Source: Shinisaurus crocodilurus
Taxonomy: Eukaryota; Chordata; Lepidosauria; Squamata; Shinisauridae
Assembly (NCBI GenBank): GCA_021292165.1
Contig: CM037879.1
Coordinates: 263,817,921-263,881,920, forward strand
Reading direction: 5' to 3'
DNA length: 64,000 bases
Of this stretch, positions 22,829 through 33,700 are shown one piece after another. The notes under the pieces were generated by a model, which saw only the letters and a program-made list of their open reading frames with translations, was not told the origin of the DNA and ran no database searches. Each line of letters begins with the position of its first letter. The first letter of the stretch is position 1. Made by a program: the position numbers and the translations under genes.

Positions 22829-23065
22829 CAGGGCTGGCCAAATATATTTTGCTGTTTAAGGTGGAAGACAAGATGCTGCCACTGTGTTCCATGTACAGAA
22901 ACCAACTGGACTGGTAGTTGAAACTTACTTCCACACTGGTGACTGACAGGACAGCATTTCCACTGCACTTCAGGGTAGTAGGCTATCTTAGGGCAGGTTT
23001 AGTGGCACACAGCTCTGTCCCCCAGCAGCTTGCTGCTGCTCCCTGCCACTGCAGCATCTGCCAAT
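22829..23065 (-). mobile_element. Degenerate hAT element, CAGGGCTGGCC family
   Basis: It begins CAGGGCTGGCCAAATATATT and shares TGCCACTGTGTTCCATGTAC and AGTGGCACACAGCTC with 58375-58642. The far end is not clear. Confidence 0.5.
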
Positions 23066-23330
23066 GAGGTACTTGCCTTATACTCCCCACTTATAGAGGT
23101 GGAGAGCTTCAGTTGGCTAGATGCAGTATAGTCTGGGGCAGATATGGATGGGAACATACAGTAAATGAGAACAAGGACAGAGTGGGGCAAAGCCTTGAAG
23201 AGCTAGCTAAACCCTCTCTTCCCTAGCTCTGCCTCATAATTTCACATTTATGCCAAATTGAGTGGATGATTAGTTTTATGCCTTATTACACTACTATCTT
23301 TTTGTTACTTTTGATACTGTTGTTGATTTA

Positions 23331-23411
23331 GGAACATAGGAAGTTGCCTTATACTGAGTCAGACCACTGATACATCTAGCCCAGTATTATCAACACTGAC
23401 TGGCAGCAGCT
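23331..23411 (-). mobile_element. SINE 3' tail fragment
   Basis: GGAACATAGGAAGTTGCCTTA and GACTGGCAGCAGCTCTGCAG are the inverted tail of the tRNA-derived SINE seen at 36178 and 27985. Confidence 0.6.
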
Positions 23412-23810
23412 CTGCAGGGATTCCAGCATACTGATCACAGCGCGTTCCAAAGCTCCAGCTGAGCCCAGTCAGTAGTTTCATGCAGGTGTTAAATAGCATG
23501 GGGGACAGAACCAACCCCTGTGGGACCCCCATACTGGAGAATCCAAATTGCTGAGCAATATCCCCCAAGCACCTGGAGCCAACTATCCCAAGTAGGAGCG
23601 AAACCACTGCAATGCAGTACCTCCCACTCCCAGCTCAAGACTATTAATTACTTCAGATGGATACCATGGTCAATGGTATCAAAAGTCACCAAGAGATGAA
23701 GGAAAATCATGGTGTCACTCCCCCTGTCCTGACATAGGTCATCATACAGAGCAGCCAAGACTGTTTCCATGCCAAAACCTGACCTGAACCCCAAATGAAA
23801 TGGAGACTCG
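23412..23810 (-). mobile_element. L2-type LINE reverse-transcriptase fragment
   Basis: Minus-strand frames carry GVPQGLVLSPMLFN (RT motif) and, after a frame change, FRSGFGMETVLAALYDDL and TFDTIDHGI. These fit L2/CR1-clade RT. Broken by frameshifts; no intact enzyme. Confidence 0.85.
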
Positions 23811-24032
23811 AGATGGGCGGGGACACACCTGAAGGGTTCCTGGCTGGGGGATCCCTCTCCCCTGTTCTTTTCCAATCTCTATGGAAAGGTCAGGGGAAAG
23901 GAGTTGAGATTTCTATTTATTTGATTCATATACCACTTACCATATCAAAATATACCTCTTTTATGGTAATTTACATATTTTTCTTTTCCTTCAAAATAAA
24001 AGCAGTGTTAAGCACCCTACTTCTAAATATGT

Positions 24033-24330
24033 GGCAGGGTGGCCATGTGTCCTCTTTTGCAGAGGGCGGGCCTCTTTGAAGGGCTGCCAAGGAAATGTCC
24101 TCTGTTTTGAAAGAATCCTGTATTTGAAGTTCTGTCTAGTCCAAGTCCGTTAAAAGGATAAGAGAACAATCGGAAGGAAGAGCTGGGCCTTGAAACTGTC
24201 CCATCAAACAGCACCTGGTCACTGTCTTCCACACTACGCTGGGATGTACCGTATTTCTATTTAAAGGATATATTTTTCTGAATTTGCAGCTGTACATATA
24301 AATTTATATATGCAAATGATAATGCCAATA
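24033..24330. repeat. Dispersed repeat with GGGTGGCCA end
   Basis: It shares the GGTGGCC...GTCCTC terminal block and the CATATAAATTTATATATGCAAAT block with 57,840-58,306, in opposite orientation. The class is unknown, possibly a DNA transposon. It abuts the WASHC3 promoter. Confidence 0.5.
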
Positions 24331-24365
24331 GGTGCCTCCCCTTTTTTTGACGATTCACAAGTGAC

Positions 24366-24405
24366 CACCCTCGATGGCCTGTAGGCCCCTTCCAACTCTA
24401 TAAAA
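24366..24405 (+). mobile_element. CR1 3' tail remnant at promoter edge
   Basis: CCTCGATGGCCTGTAGGCCC and CTTCCAACTCTAT are the last bases of a CR1, about 40 bases before the ZNF143-type site. Confidence 0.6.
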
Positions 24406-24442
24406 AAAATCTGCGTCCCGCTGAACTTTTCTGGTAGTCCGA

Positions 24443-24462
24443 ACTACAGTCCCCATGATGCA
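24443..24462 (+). promoter_or_regulatory. ZNF143/THAP11-type site (ACTACAnnTCCC core)
   Basis: ACTACAGTCCCC followed by ATGATGCA matches the long ZNF143 (Staf) consensus, a core promoter element of many CpG-island genes. It lies 211 bases before the WASHC3 ATG inside the CpG-rich block. The match is by eye; occupancy is inferred. Confidence 0.6.
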
Positions 24463-24558
24463 ACGCGGTCCAGCGGGCGAGAGCCTCCGGTGTCTTTTTT
24501 TTTTTTTGCAGAGCCTCCTTGCGGTGAGGGGGCGGGGCACAGAGAAGGGTGCTGGAAT

Positions 24559-24568
24559 CACTTCCGGG
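24559..24568 (+). promoter_or_regulatory. ETS/GABPA-type site
   Basis: CACTTCCGGG carries the CTTCCGG core typical of ETS factors at TATA-less promoters, about 105 bases before the WASHC3 start codon. Confidence 0.5.
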
Positions 24569-24585
24569 GAGAAAGGTCGCGCGCG

Positions 24586-24639
24586 ATGAAGGGAGGGCGA
24601 GAGGTTGCTGAGGGGTCGATCGACTATTCCTGTTCCTAG
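24586..24639 (+). CDS. Possible upstream ORF in WASHC3 leader (17 codons)
   Basis: An ATG at 24586 opens a 17-codon frame (MKGGREVAEGSIDYSCS) that ends in TAG at 24637-24639, 33 bases before the main ATG and not overlapping it. It matters only if transcription starts upstream of 24586, which is unknown. No similarity recognised. Confidence 0.25.
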   Translation: MKGGREVAEGSIDYSCS

Positions 24640-24672
24640 TCATCTCGCGGAGCCTGTGGGCGGCCGCCGGGG

Positions 24673-24723
24673 ATGGATGAGGACGGGTTGCCCCTCGTAG
24701 GCTCGGGCATCGACCTGACCAAG
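24673..24723 (+). CDS. WASHC3: WASHC3 coding exon 1
   Basis: Seventeen codons, MDEDGLPLVGSGIDLTK, from a strong-context ATG to a donor GTATAG at 24724. The exon is inside the CpG-rich block. The start is chosen by match to the conserved N-terminus. Confidence 0.96.
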
Positions 24724-27700
24724 GTATAGGCGGCTTCAGGTTCTTGGCCTCCCTCCAGACGTTACGTTCTTAAGCCGGTGCCCGTCCCGCTCCTTCCAAC
24801 TCGGACGGGGTGGAGAAAGAGAAGAGCGAAAGCGAAAACGACCTCTGTAGGGTCTCTCCCCCGCCCCCCTCTTGAGGGGGAACTGCTTTCCTAGGGCGGG
24901 TGGGCAGAATCTAACGTGTTTGAGCTTTGTTATGCTGAATCTGTGTTACCACTCTGTCTTCGCAGAGCTTCTGGATCTCTTGACAGGCAGAAATTCAGCT
25001 GGTGACGTTTCTCCCGCTCCGCCCCCCCCCCACCCGTAAAAAGATGGCAGTCCTGTGGAAAGCTTCACCTGTAGTACGTGAAGTTTGCTAGGAAAAGAGG
25101 AAAGGGAAAGAAGACTACCTTGTGTAGACTGAGCTGCAGGGAGGGAGGCCAGTTAGAAGGGATTTTATTTTATTTTTTGTTTGGTGGTGGTGTCTGCACG
25201 TGAATCTAGGAAGCAGTTTAGGATTGCAGCCAGTACACACCTCGCTGAACTTAATGGGGCTTACTGCTGAGTAGACACTCATAGGATTACACTGTTCACT
25301 GTCTTCACCATTAATCTTTGATGGGAACCAGTTGCATGTAAAATGACCTACTAAAGGCCTCCCTTATTTAATTTTATTTATTTATTATATTTATACCCCG
25401 CCTTTTTTCCTGCAAGGAACCCAAGGCAGCTTACATAATCTTCCTCTCCATTTTATCCTCACAACAACCCTGTGAGGTAGGTTGAAGAGTCTTCAGCAGC
25501 AAACATACATGTCCTTTAAAATCTAGTAAGGAGCCAAATCCTATACATGTTTAGGCAGAAAAAAATGTCCTACAACTCCCAGCATTCCCCAGCCAGCCAT
25601 CCTGGCTGGGGAATGCTGGGAGTTGTAGGACTTTTTTTCTGTCTAAACATGAACAGGATTGTGCCCTAACTGACTTAAACCTAACAGTCGCTAACTGCAT
25701 CACATTTAACCCACCCTGAATAGACATGTCTTGAAGGTTTCTAAAACAACCTGTACAAAGTGTTTCAGGATCATTTTTCGTCAAGCATGCCTCTGAGTTG
25801 GTTGCTTGCGCTTCCTGTTTTTATTCTTCTCCGCCCTTAAAATTGCCCCCTTTTCCTATGTCAGATCTGTATCGTACAGTGAGCTTTACTTAAGACTATT
25901 GTGGCTAAAGAGCAGAGTGTCCCTTGTTTTTAGAAAACCTAATCCTACCAGCCCTTCCTGCACTGTAGTCAAATCACTAATTTTGTTTCTTTGTTTTTGC
26001 TCTGGCTCAGGTTCGCTTGTGAATGAAATTGTTCTGGTTTTGTTCTGGAACAGCCTAATAAAGTTTTGTTAACTAGTTTGGAATACCAGAAGTGCTTCAG
26101 TCCCAGTTTGCATAGGAAAACTGAAATAGTCGCATTACAGAATTGATTTGGAAAATAGATCAGAAGCAGGTTCATTGGTCTGGTGAACAGCATGAGCTGA
26201 ATTTCCTAGAGGATTTTTACAGGAGGGTTGGCTGCAGTGTAAATATCTGATTCTCTAAGGGCACAATCCTGTGCATGTTTAGGCAGAAAAATGTCTTACG
26301 GCTCCCAGCATGCTGGGAGTTGTAGGACATTTTTCTGTCTAAACATGCATAGGATTGCATCCTGTATCAGTGGTTTTTCAAACTAGTCTCTGGGAAACCC
26401 TGAAAGAGCAGGTGTGGTGTACTTAGTATTGGACTAGGGTGACCCAGGTTCAAATTGCCACTCAGCTATGAAGCTCACTGGGTGAGCTTCAGCCAATCCC
26501 CACCTTTCAGCCTAAACTACCTCACAGGGTTGTGGTGAGGATAAAATGGTGGGGAGGGATGTATACCATCGTGAGCTCCTTAGAGGAAGAGGAAGATAAA
26601 AACATACTAAACCCTGGGGTTCTTTGGAATCTCATTAAGGATTCCTCAGTGAGATCAGTAATGTCTGATAAGTTTTCTTGAAAGACCTGTCGGTCATCCC
26701 TTGCAGTATGGCAGCGCTCTTGCATGAACCTGTTTGCACCCTAAAATGTGTGCCCTGCAGTCTTCCATAGCAGGCACAAAAGCAAGGATTCCTTGGCAAA
26801 CAAGTCAGTGGCTCAAGGGTTCCTTGAAGGTAAAAAGCTTCAAAATCAGTATCCTAAGCAAGGAGCCATATAGATATGCCCCAATGCTGTGGATGACTGC
26901 AGGGAAGAGAGTACAGATAGTAAGGGCACAATCCTATGCATGTTTAGACAGAAAAATGTCCTACAATACCCAGCATAGCTGGCTAGGGAATCCTGGGAGT
27001 TGTAGGACTTTTTTTCCTATCTAGACATGATAGGATTGTGCCCTAAATGTTGTAGGTGGAGGAGTGGGGAAGAAGCATTTGGAGGTTGTACTGCATCAGT
27101 ATCGCTATTGTATTTTTGTGTATGTTTGTGTTTTGTGCAATGCAGGTTCCAGCCATCCAGCAGAAAAGAACAGTGGCATTTCTAAACCAATTTGTGGTTC
27201 ACACAGTTCAGTTCCTTAACCGATTTTCTACTGTTTGTGAAGAGGTATGTATATATTGGGCTAAAACCAACATTATGCAGTCAGACTTCTGCTTGTGCAA
27301 TGGGAGTTTCTCTTCCCTTCCTCCTGCTCCAGAACCTGCTCCAGAACTAGATATGGAGGATGTGGGAGAGTACAGAGGGAGGCAGAATTTAATACACCAG
27401 TCATGTCCATTCCCTGGCGGAAGGACACAATTGGATACAATCCATTGTGCTATATTGCAGCCATGGCTCTGGGTGTGTTATACGTGCTATAGACAGAATT
27501 TGCATTGCCTGCTGGTAGTTTGCAATATGCTTCACTACTTGATGGAACTTCAGGAAAGAGTCCCACACTCATTCCCTCGGCAAGAAGCTCTTAAAATACA
27601 TGAATGCCTCCGTAAGGGCAAGTAGTCAGCATCTAGAAGGGTTTTAGTTACACAATGCAAAACAACAGAGAAGCTGGTTTCGTGAATTTGAATGACTCTG

Positions 27701-30700
27701 GGGCTTTCTCAGCTCTAAATTCTTGCCTGCCATTGTGAACATAGGTCAATGTGCAAGTAGAGGCAGGTCCATTCATTGAGCTAGTAGCTGTCCCAGCTGT
27801 ACTTTTTCCCACAAGCCTCTTCCTTCCATGGTTCACACTCTCCTTTCTCCACAGAGCTTCACAAGTTCAGTGGCTGTTCCCCTTTCAAGAGCTGGTAGCA
27901 AGTACATGGGCTCCTTTGGCTTTTGAGGGTCTGCCATGATGCAGTTGATAGCATCAGGCATGAACATGGGAGGGCCACATCAGATCAGAAGCACTAGAAG
28001 CTGCCTCATGCAAGACCCTTTGCCCATCAATCTGGTCTTGTCTACATTGACTCTTAGGCGCGCTCTGGGGTCCTTCCCAACACCTACCACCTGACCCTTC
28101 TAAGTGGAGGTGCCAGGGATTGAACTGGGAACCGTCTGCCTGCAAAGGGACCATCTTCCTGCTCTGCCATTGAACTGTGGTCCCTCTCTATGCCCAGCTG
28201 TGAAGCTCACCAGAGGACTTCAATAAAATCACTGTTCTTATTTATTTCTCTCTGATTTGTTCTTGTCTTTTGATGCCACCTTTCTGCAACAAGTATCCAA
28301 GTTGGCTAAAGACATAGTAATAATTAGAGCGGTATACCAACATTAGAGGGGGGGAAATCAGCTAAGACAGAACCACTGAGATCAGTGATCAGAGAAACAC
28401 TTTAAAAATCGGCCTCAGAAAAACCCATTGGAAAAAGATAGGTTTTTGCTGCTCATCAAGCCAGGCGGAATTCCTTCAGCAGGGTATGGAGGTTGTCTTG
28501 GTGCCACCCCAGAAAAGGCCTGTCCCCTATGGCTTCCAGCATACTTCAGATGGCAGGGGAACAAGGAGCAAGGCCAACATCGATGATCTCAAAGGTCAGG
28601 CAGACTCGGGTGGGTGGAGTCACTTCTTTAGATCTTCTGATCCCAAGCTTCATAGGGCAGTTGGGAGTGGTAGCGAGGGAAGGTCAGTAAAGTATTTTGT
28701 ATGTTGAGAAACACCATAGAAATACAGATGTATAAAAACCAGTTCCCAGCATTCCAACTTGGTGTGTGCAACCAAGAAATGGAATTTGTGATGGGGCTTT
28801 GCAGATAAGTGTTTATTTATTTAAAGTATTTTTTTAATCCTGCTCCTCCACCAGAAAGGCTCCTGGAGCGGCTTACGTGCAATCAGTAAAACAAGCCAGT
28901 CCCTGCCTGCAGGCTTACCGTCTAAAAAGACATGACACACACAGAAAGAGGGATGGAAAGGGAAGAGGGGAAAAATGTGACTTTCAGCAGGGCTAGTAGA
29001 ATGGCCCTGCTTCCCCTCTCTGCTGCTGGAATGGCTGCTGGTAGTGACAGCTGAGGGAGAAGGAGCCTTCATGGGGATAGCGTTTTAGCAGGGCTGGTTG
29101 GATGGCAAAGCTTCCCCTCATCTTCTGTACAGCCTGCTGATTTGATTCTTATTTTATATCCTGCCCTTTAATAAAAAATATTTCCAATAAATATATTGGG
29201 CAGCTTCTTACCCAAACTTAACAACATGCAAAATTCACCAGTAAAATCACAACAGAATAAAAATTGCATGTATAAATATAGCCTAAAAACCAGATTCTTA
29301 AGGGTTTTAAAGTTGTTAAATCTGGGGAAATTATTGTGAATTTCACAATCATTCACAATAAAAAAAATAAGTGGGGGGGGGGGGGAGAAAGCCTGGGAAA
29401 ATTAAAAGGTCATTGTCTGGGGCTGAAAAGGCATCAAAGTAGGTGCCAGGTGAGCTTCCTGGGCAGAAGAGTCCATAAGCCACCACCGAAAAGATCCTGT
29501 TGCCACCTGCTTGCTCTTGGCCAGTAGGGGAGCAGCCGGAGATAGTGCAAGAATTCGTTTTCTGTACCAGAACTGAGCTCACAATCTTTTCACACACAAA
29601 GATTCATACCTGGTTTCCTCCCAAGCTTTCTTCATTAGAGCAGTCTAATTCGCTTTTAGTTGTTATTAAACCATAGGGAGTTTGAAACTCTTGCTGATCT
29701 ACTGCAAATCACCCCAAGGTCTACCAGGAGATCCCAATCTACTACCCCTGTTGAAGATAATACTGAGCTAGATGGACCAATAGTTTGACTCTTTCTAAGG
29801 CTGCTTCTTAATAATACTGTGCAATCATAGCCTATTAATATGTCACTCCCTAGAAGCCTATTAGCATTACTTAATAGCACTAATTTGATTAATCAACCGA
29901 ATCTTGACCAATGGTTTAAAGTTACTCCCCAACTAATCTGTGTATCTAGCAACATTGTGGGACTCCTGAAGGGCCAATTGCCATGAGTGTTCTTGTTTCT
30001 TGCACTAATAATTAAAGGGTGGCTTTTCCTTCCCATTTTCTATCTAAAAGTAACACAGTTTGATTTCTGTGATACAGCCACAAGCAAGGGAAGCTAACAG
30101 TTTTGAGTTGAAGGGATGTCATTGTCACGTAACATTCTGGATCGTCTAGGTACTGGTGGGATTTGAACTTGTTTGTATTTTGGAAGGCATTTTGTCTCCG
30201 GCATGTCTCACCGGATAGGTAATGTTGCATAATTCCAATATTCCAATATTCAGAAGCAAGAAGAAAAAATATGGAAAACTGCCTTTCTTAGAATGGGTTG
30301 TATCTTCTACATATCAAATCCAACTTGAAAAGAGCCATTGCCCTGGTCAGCTCTGGCTAGTAAGAATCTCCTCCCAGCTACCAGACACACACGTTTTTGT
30401 AGACTGGTTCTTGTTTTGGTTTTAGACCTCAAATGACCAACGTAGGTGTGTGAGGGAAAGTAGTCAATATCTGTATGGGCCAATAGCCTTTGTGGGCTTA
30501 TTTGCAACTATGGATTTAAATTTTAAGTCCCATCACATGGCCACCATCCTTCATGAGACTCAAAAAAAAAGCAAAAGTCAGGGTTTTTTTTGGGGGGGGG
30601 GTGTTAATCCAATTTATTGACAGCCTTAAATGCCTCTGTGTGATCATTTTTTTAAAAATGACATCGGGTCTGAACGACAGACATCTATAAAGAAAGAGGT

Positions 30701-33700
30701 GGAGACCAAAAAGACTTAAAAACAACATCAATATCTGTCCCTTTCCCCTCTATTATGTTAGCTGAATGGCATGTTTCTCAGGGTGTTAAAGTTTTTGGCT
30801 CTATGAGCCTGGCAAAAATGTATTACTGTGCCAGGAGGCAGTGAGAATGTGACGGATCTGCCAGCCAACGCACTAGCCAAGGCGGGTTGCATATGGCAAC
30901 AATTAGCTGAAACCACTGTATCAGTTCTGATGGTTTTTAGCTTTCAGCAAATAAGCTTGCATTTTAAAAGAAATCTTACATGATATTTGATTGTGAGGTA
31001 CACCTGGAGCACTCTGCCATTTCAGTTGACCTTTTATCAGATTATTTCCATCTCGTTCTTTCAAACCTCATTAGTGTTTTACAGGTAGGCCTGCAAGCTC
31101 AAGTTCAGGAGTGCAGAACCTCTTTCAGCCTGAGGGATGAATTCCATTTTGGAGAAGCTCTCATGGGGTACAGTCCAGTGGTGGGCACGGCCAAAGGCAA
31201 AAGGAGCAGGGCCAAAGCCCAGAAATACCAGCATATTTTCGTTTAAAGCTTCTCCTACCAGTAACTAAGCCTTTTTCTAAAATTCCCCTTTTAGAATGGG
31301 GGAAAAAACTGCACAAAAGCCAGGAAAGCAACCAGTGGCTGGGGGGAAGGGATGGGCCATGGGGAAGTGGGTGTGGCCTTCTGAGGTGCACCAGAGGGCC
31401 GGATTAGGCCCCCAGGCCTGAGATTCTGCACCCCTGCTTTAGTTGATAGATTAATTAGTGATAGTAAGAGCTAAGAACACATTTGTCTTGGGAGTGAACG
31501 GCAGTCTGATGCTATTTTAGTTGGTTGTGGTATGTCATGTGACTGTAATAGGCTGTGAAAGATAGCAGTGCTTTTATTTGTTGGTGGAGGGGGGGTCTGT
31601 AATATGACAGGTTATTTAAATTTATTTGCCCTATTGGCATCCGTTTTACACACATTCATCCTACCTGCTCTTGCAGTCAGTCTCTCTGATTCAAACTGTA
31701 GCAGGTCTTAGCATGTGGCTTTTCAGCATGCCCAGTTCCAGAGTTTTAAAGTTCAGTTTCCGCAATACTGCTCTCTCTGTTCATCTGTCCATACCATTCT
31801 CTAATAGTATGAAAGACATTCTTTGTCTCAGGCTTGTATGTAGATAATTTTCCTGATTTGCCTCCAGAATTTCTTTCTCACAAAAGTTGGCTTTTTTTCC
31901 TTTTTAGGCCACAAGTGGCAGACCTGAGTGATTTGGGGCAAATAAACTATTAAACATTTTTGTGAGCTAATAGCTATTTGCGAGGCTTCTCTGTGGTATG
32001 TACCGATGCCTGTAGCAATGAACTTCACATGCCGATATTGTAATCAGTGATAGATCATGAGGTATTTCAGACCATCTGTGTCACAAGGCTTACCGTTTCA
32101 TTCTGTGATGTGCTGCATATCATTCTCCAAAGGACTGAAGTAATAAGTATGCTTTTGCGGGGGGGGGGGGGGGCGGAGGGGAGGTGGATTTTGCTGGGCA
32201 GGAACGGCGTAAGAAAGAATTGACAACAAGTAAAGTATTGAATAATATTTTACTTCCTTCTTTCCCAGAAATTGTCAGCACTTTCCCTCCGTATTCAGCA
32301 AATTGAAACTACACTCAATATTCTGGATGCAAAGGTTTGTGGGTCATATGTCCCTTCTCGTTACTGGTAGTCTTGAGCATACTTAAATGTCTTACGAGTA
32401 TAATTCATAAAATACAGTTTCCATCAGAGCTACATTTGTCTCCAGGCAGAAATGAGTGTATTTTTTCAGAATGACGGAATGTAAATGAAAACAGATGGGA
32501 AATGGGATATCTGTGATCGGGGCAAAGAGGAGGTGAAGTAGTCGAGTGCAGGCAAGGGCTGAGTGACAATCACTTTGTTAATGTAACTGAACATTCTGAG
32601 GCATTGCTGAAAGGAAATGTGTACTGGATGCTGAGTAAGCAACTAAAAGTCAGGGCTGGCCCTACCATTAGGCAGAGTGAGGCAGCTGCCTCAGGCGGCA
32701 GATGCTGGGGGTTGGGCAGCAGTGGCAGCCCTCCAGCCATCCCTCCTGAAGCCCCTGGCCATTCCCCTCTCTTGAAGGACAGAACTGTGTGTGATGCACA
32801 GCTTGCCCTTCATCCCCTAAACTAGCCTGCTACCCTCAGGTGTGGTGGAGGATTTTATCCCACTGCCAGTGTTGAAGTAAGATTCAACTGCCAGTCTAGT
32901 TGGCTTCTGTATGTGGCATGGAGTGGGGCAGCATCTTGTTATCTGCCTCCAGCAGCAAAATGTCTTGGGCCAGCCCTGCTAAAAGTTTAGTATTCTCACT
33001 GCTAAGATGTTGTATTCTGTGCTTGATGTTCTCCATGTTCAGTTGTCTTCGATACCTGGCCTAGAAGATGTCAAGTTTGAAGTATCCAGTACCAGCATCA
33101 ACAGTGTTATGAATGGCCCTGTCCCACAAGCCTCTGTAGATCCACAGTCAACAAACGTATCACCTCATTCAGAGGTAAATATTAGTCTGAAGAAGGGATG
33201 GATGCTTCTGACAAGGGCTTTCGCAGGTTAGCCTTTCTAAAACACACGATGTCTGCACATGTTTAAATATTGACAGAGAATGTTTTCTTTGTACAGCAGG
33301 GCAGTGTACATGAGGTGGGGCAGCAAAAGACTGAAGGAGCCGCAGAAAATGTCACCACTGTAGCAAAGGATCCACGCTATGCCAGATATCTCAAAATGGT
33401 TCAAGTGGTAAGCCAATTTTGTTCATCAGGCTTCATCAAAAACACCATATGTGAGTGTAGCAAAACTATCTTCAGAGGCCGCTCCCCTGACTATCCCCTT
33501 CAATGTCCTGTTATCTAATCCCCTAACATTTCATCAGCTTTCTCTTCTGAAATGAGGTGTGACTGTTGGACTTCCTAGGCAGTTTTCCATCCGCATATAT
33601 GTAGAATTTGACAGTATTGTGGCCACTGTGGTCAAGTGGTTCAGACCATAGATATTTCTCACCATATCTAGAAACTGCCTCCCCTTCCCTCCATGACAAA

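Larger units (their letters stand above)
24420..24672 (+). promoter_or_regulatory. WASHC3: CpG-rich promoter and 5' UTR of WASHC3
   Basis: GC and CpG density rise sharply from about 24,420 and stay high to about 24,900, across the WASHC3 start codon, against AT-rich surroundings. No TATA box is visible. The interval has a ZNF143-type site, an ETS-type site and an upstream ATG. A CpG-island, TATA-less promoter fits a housekeeping endosomal subunit. The transcription start cannot be fixed from sequence; it probably lies between the ETS site and the ATG. Confidence 0.75.

Noticed and set aside
27056..27625. 189-codon open frame over WASHC3 exon 2
   Set aside because: Only its middle matches WASHC3 (27146-27244); clear splice sites bound the exon and the rest is intron.
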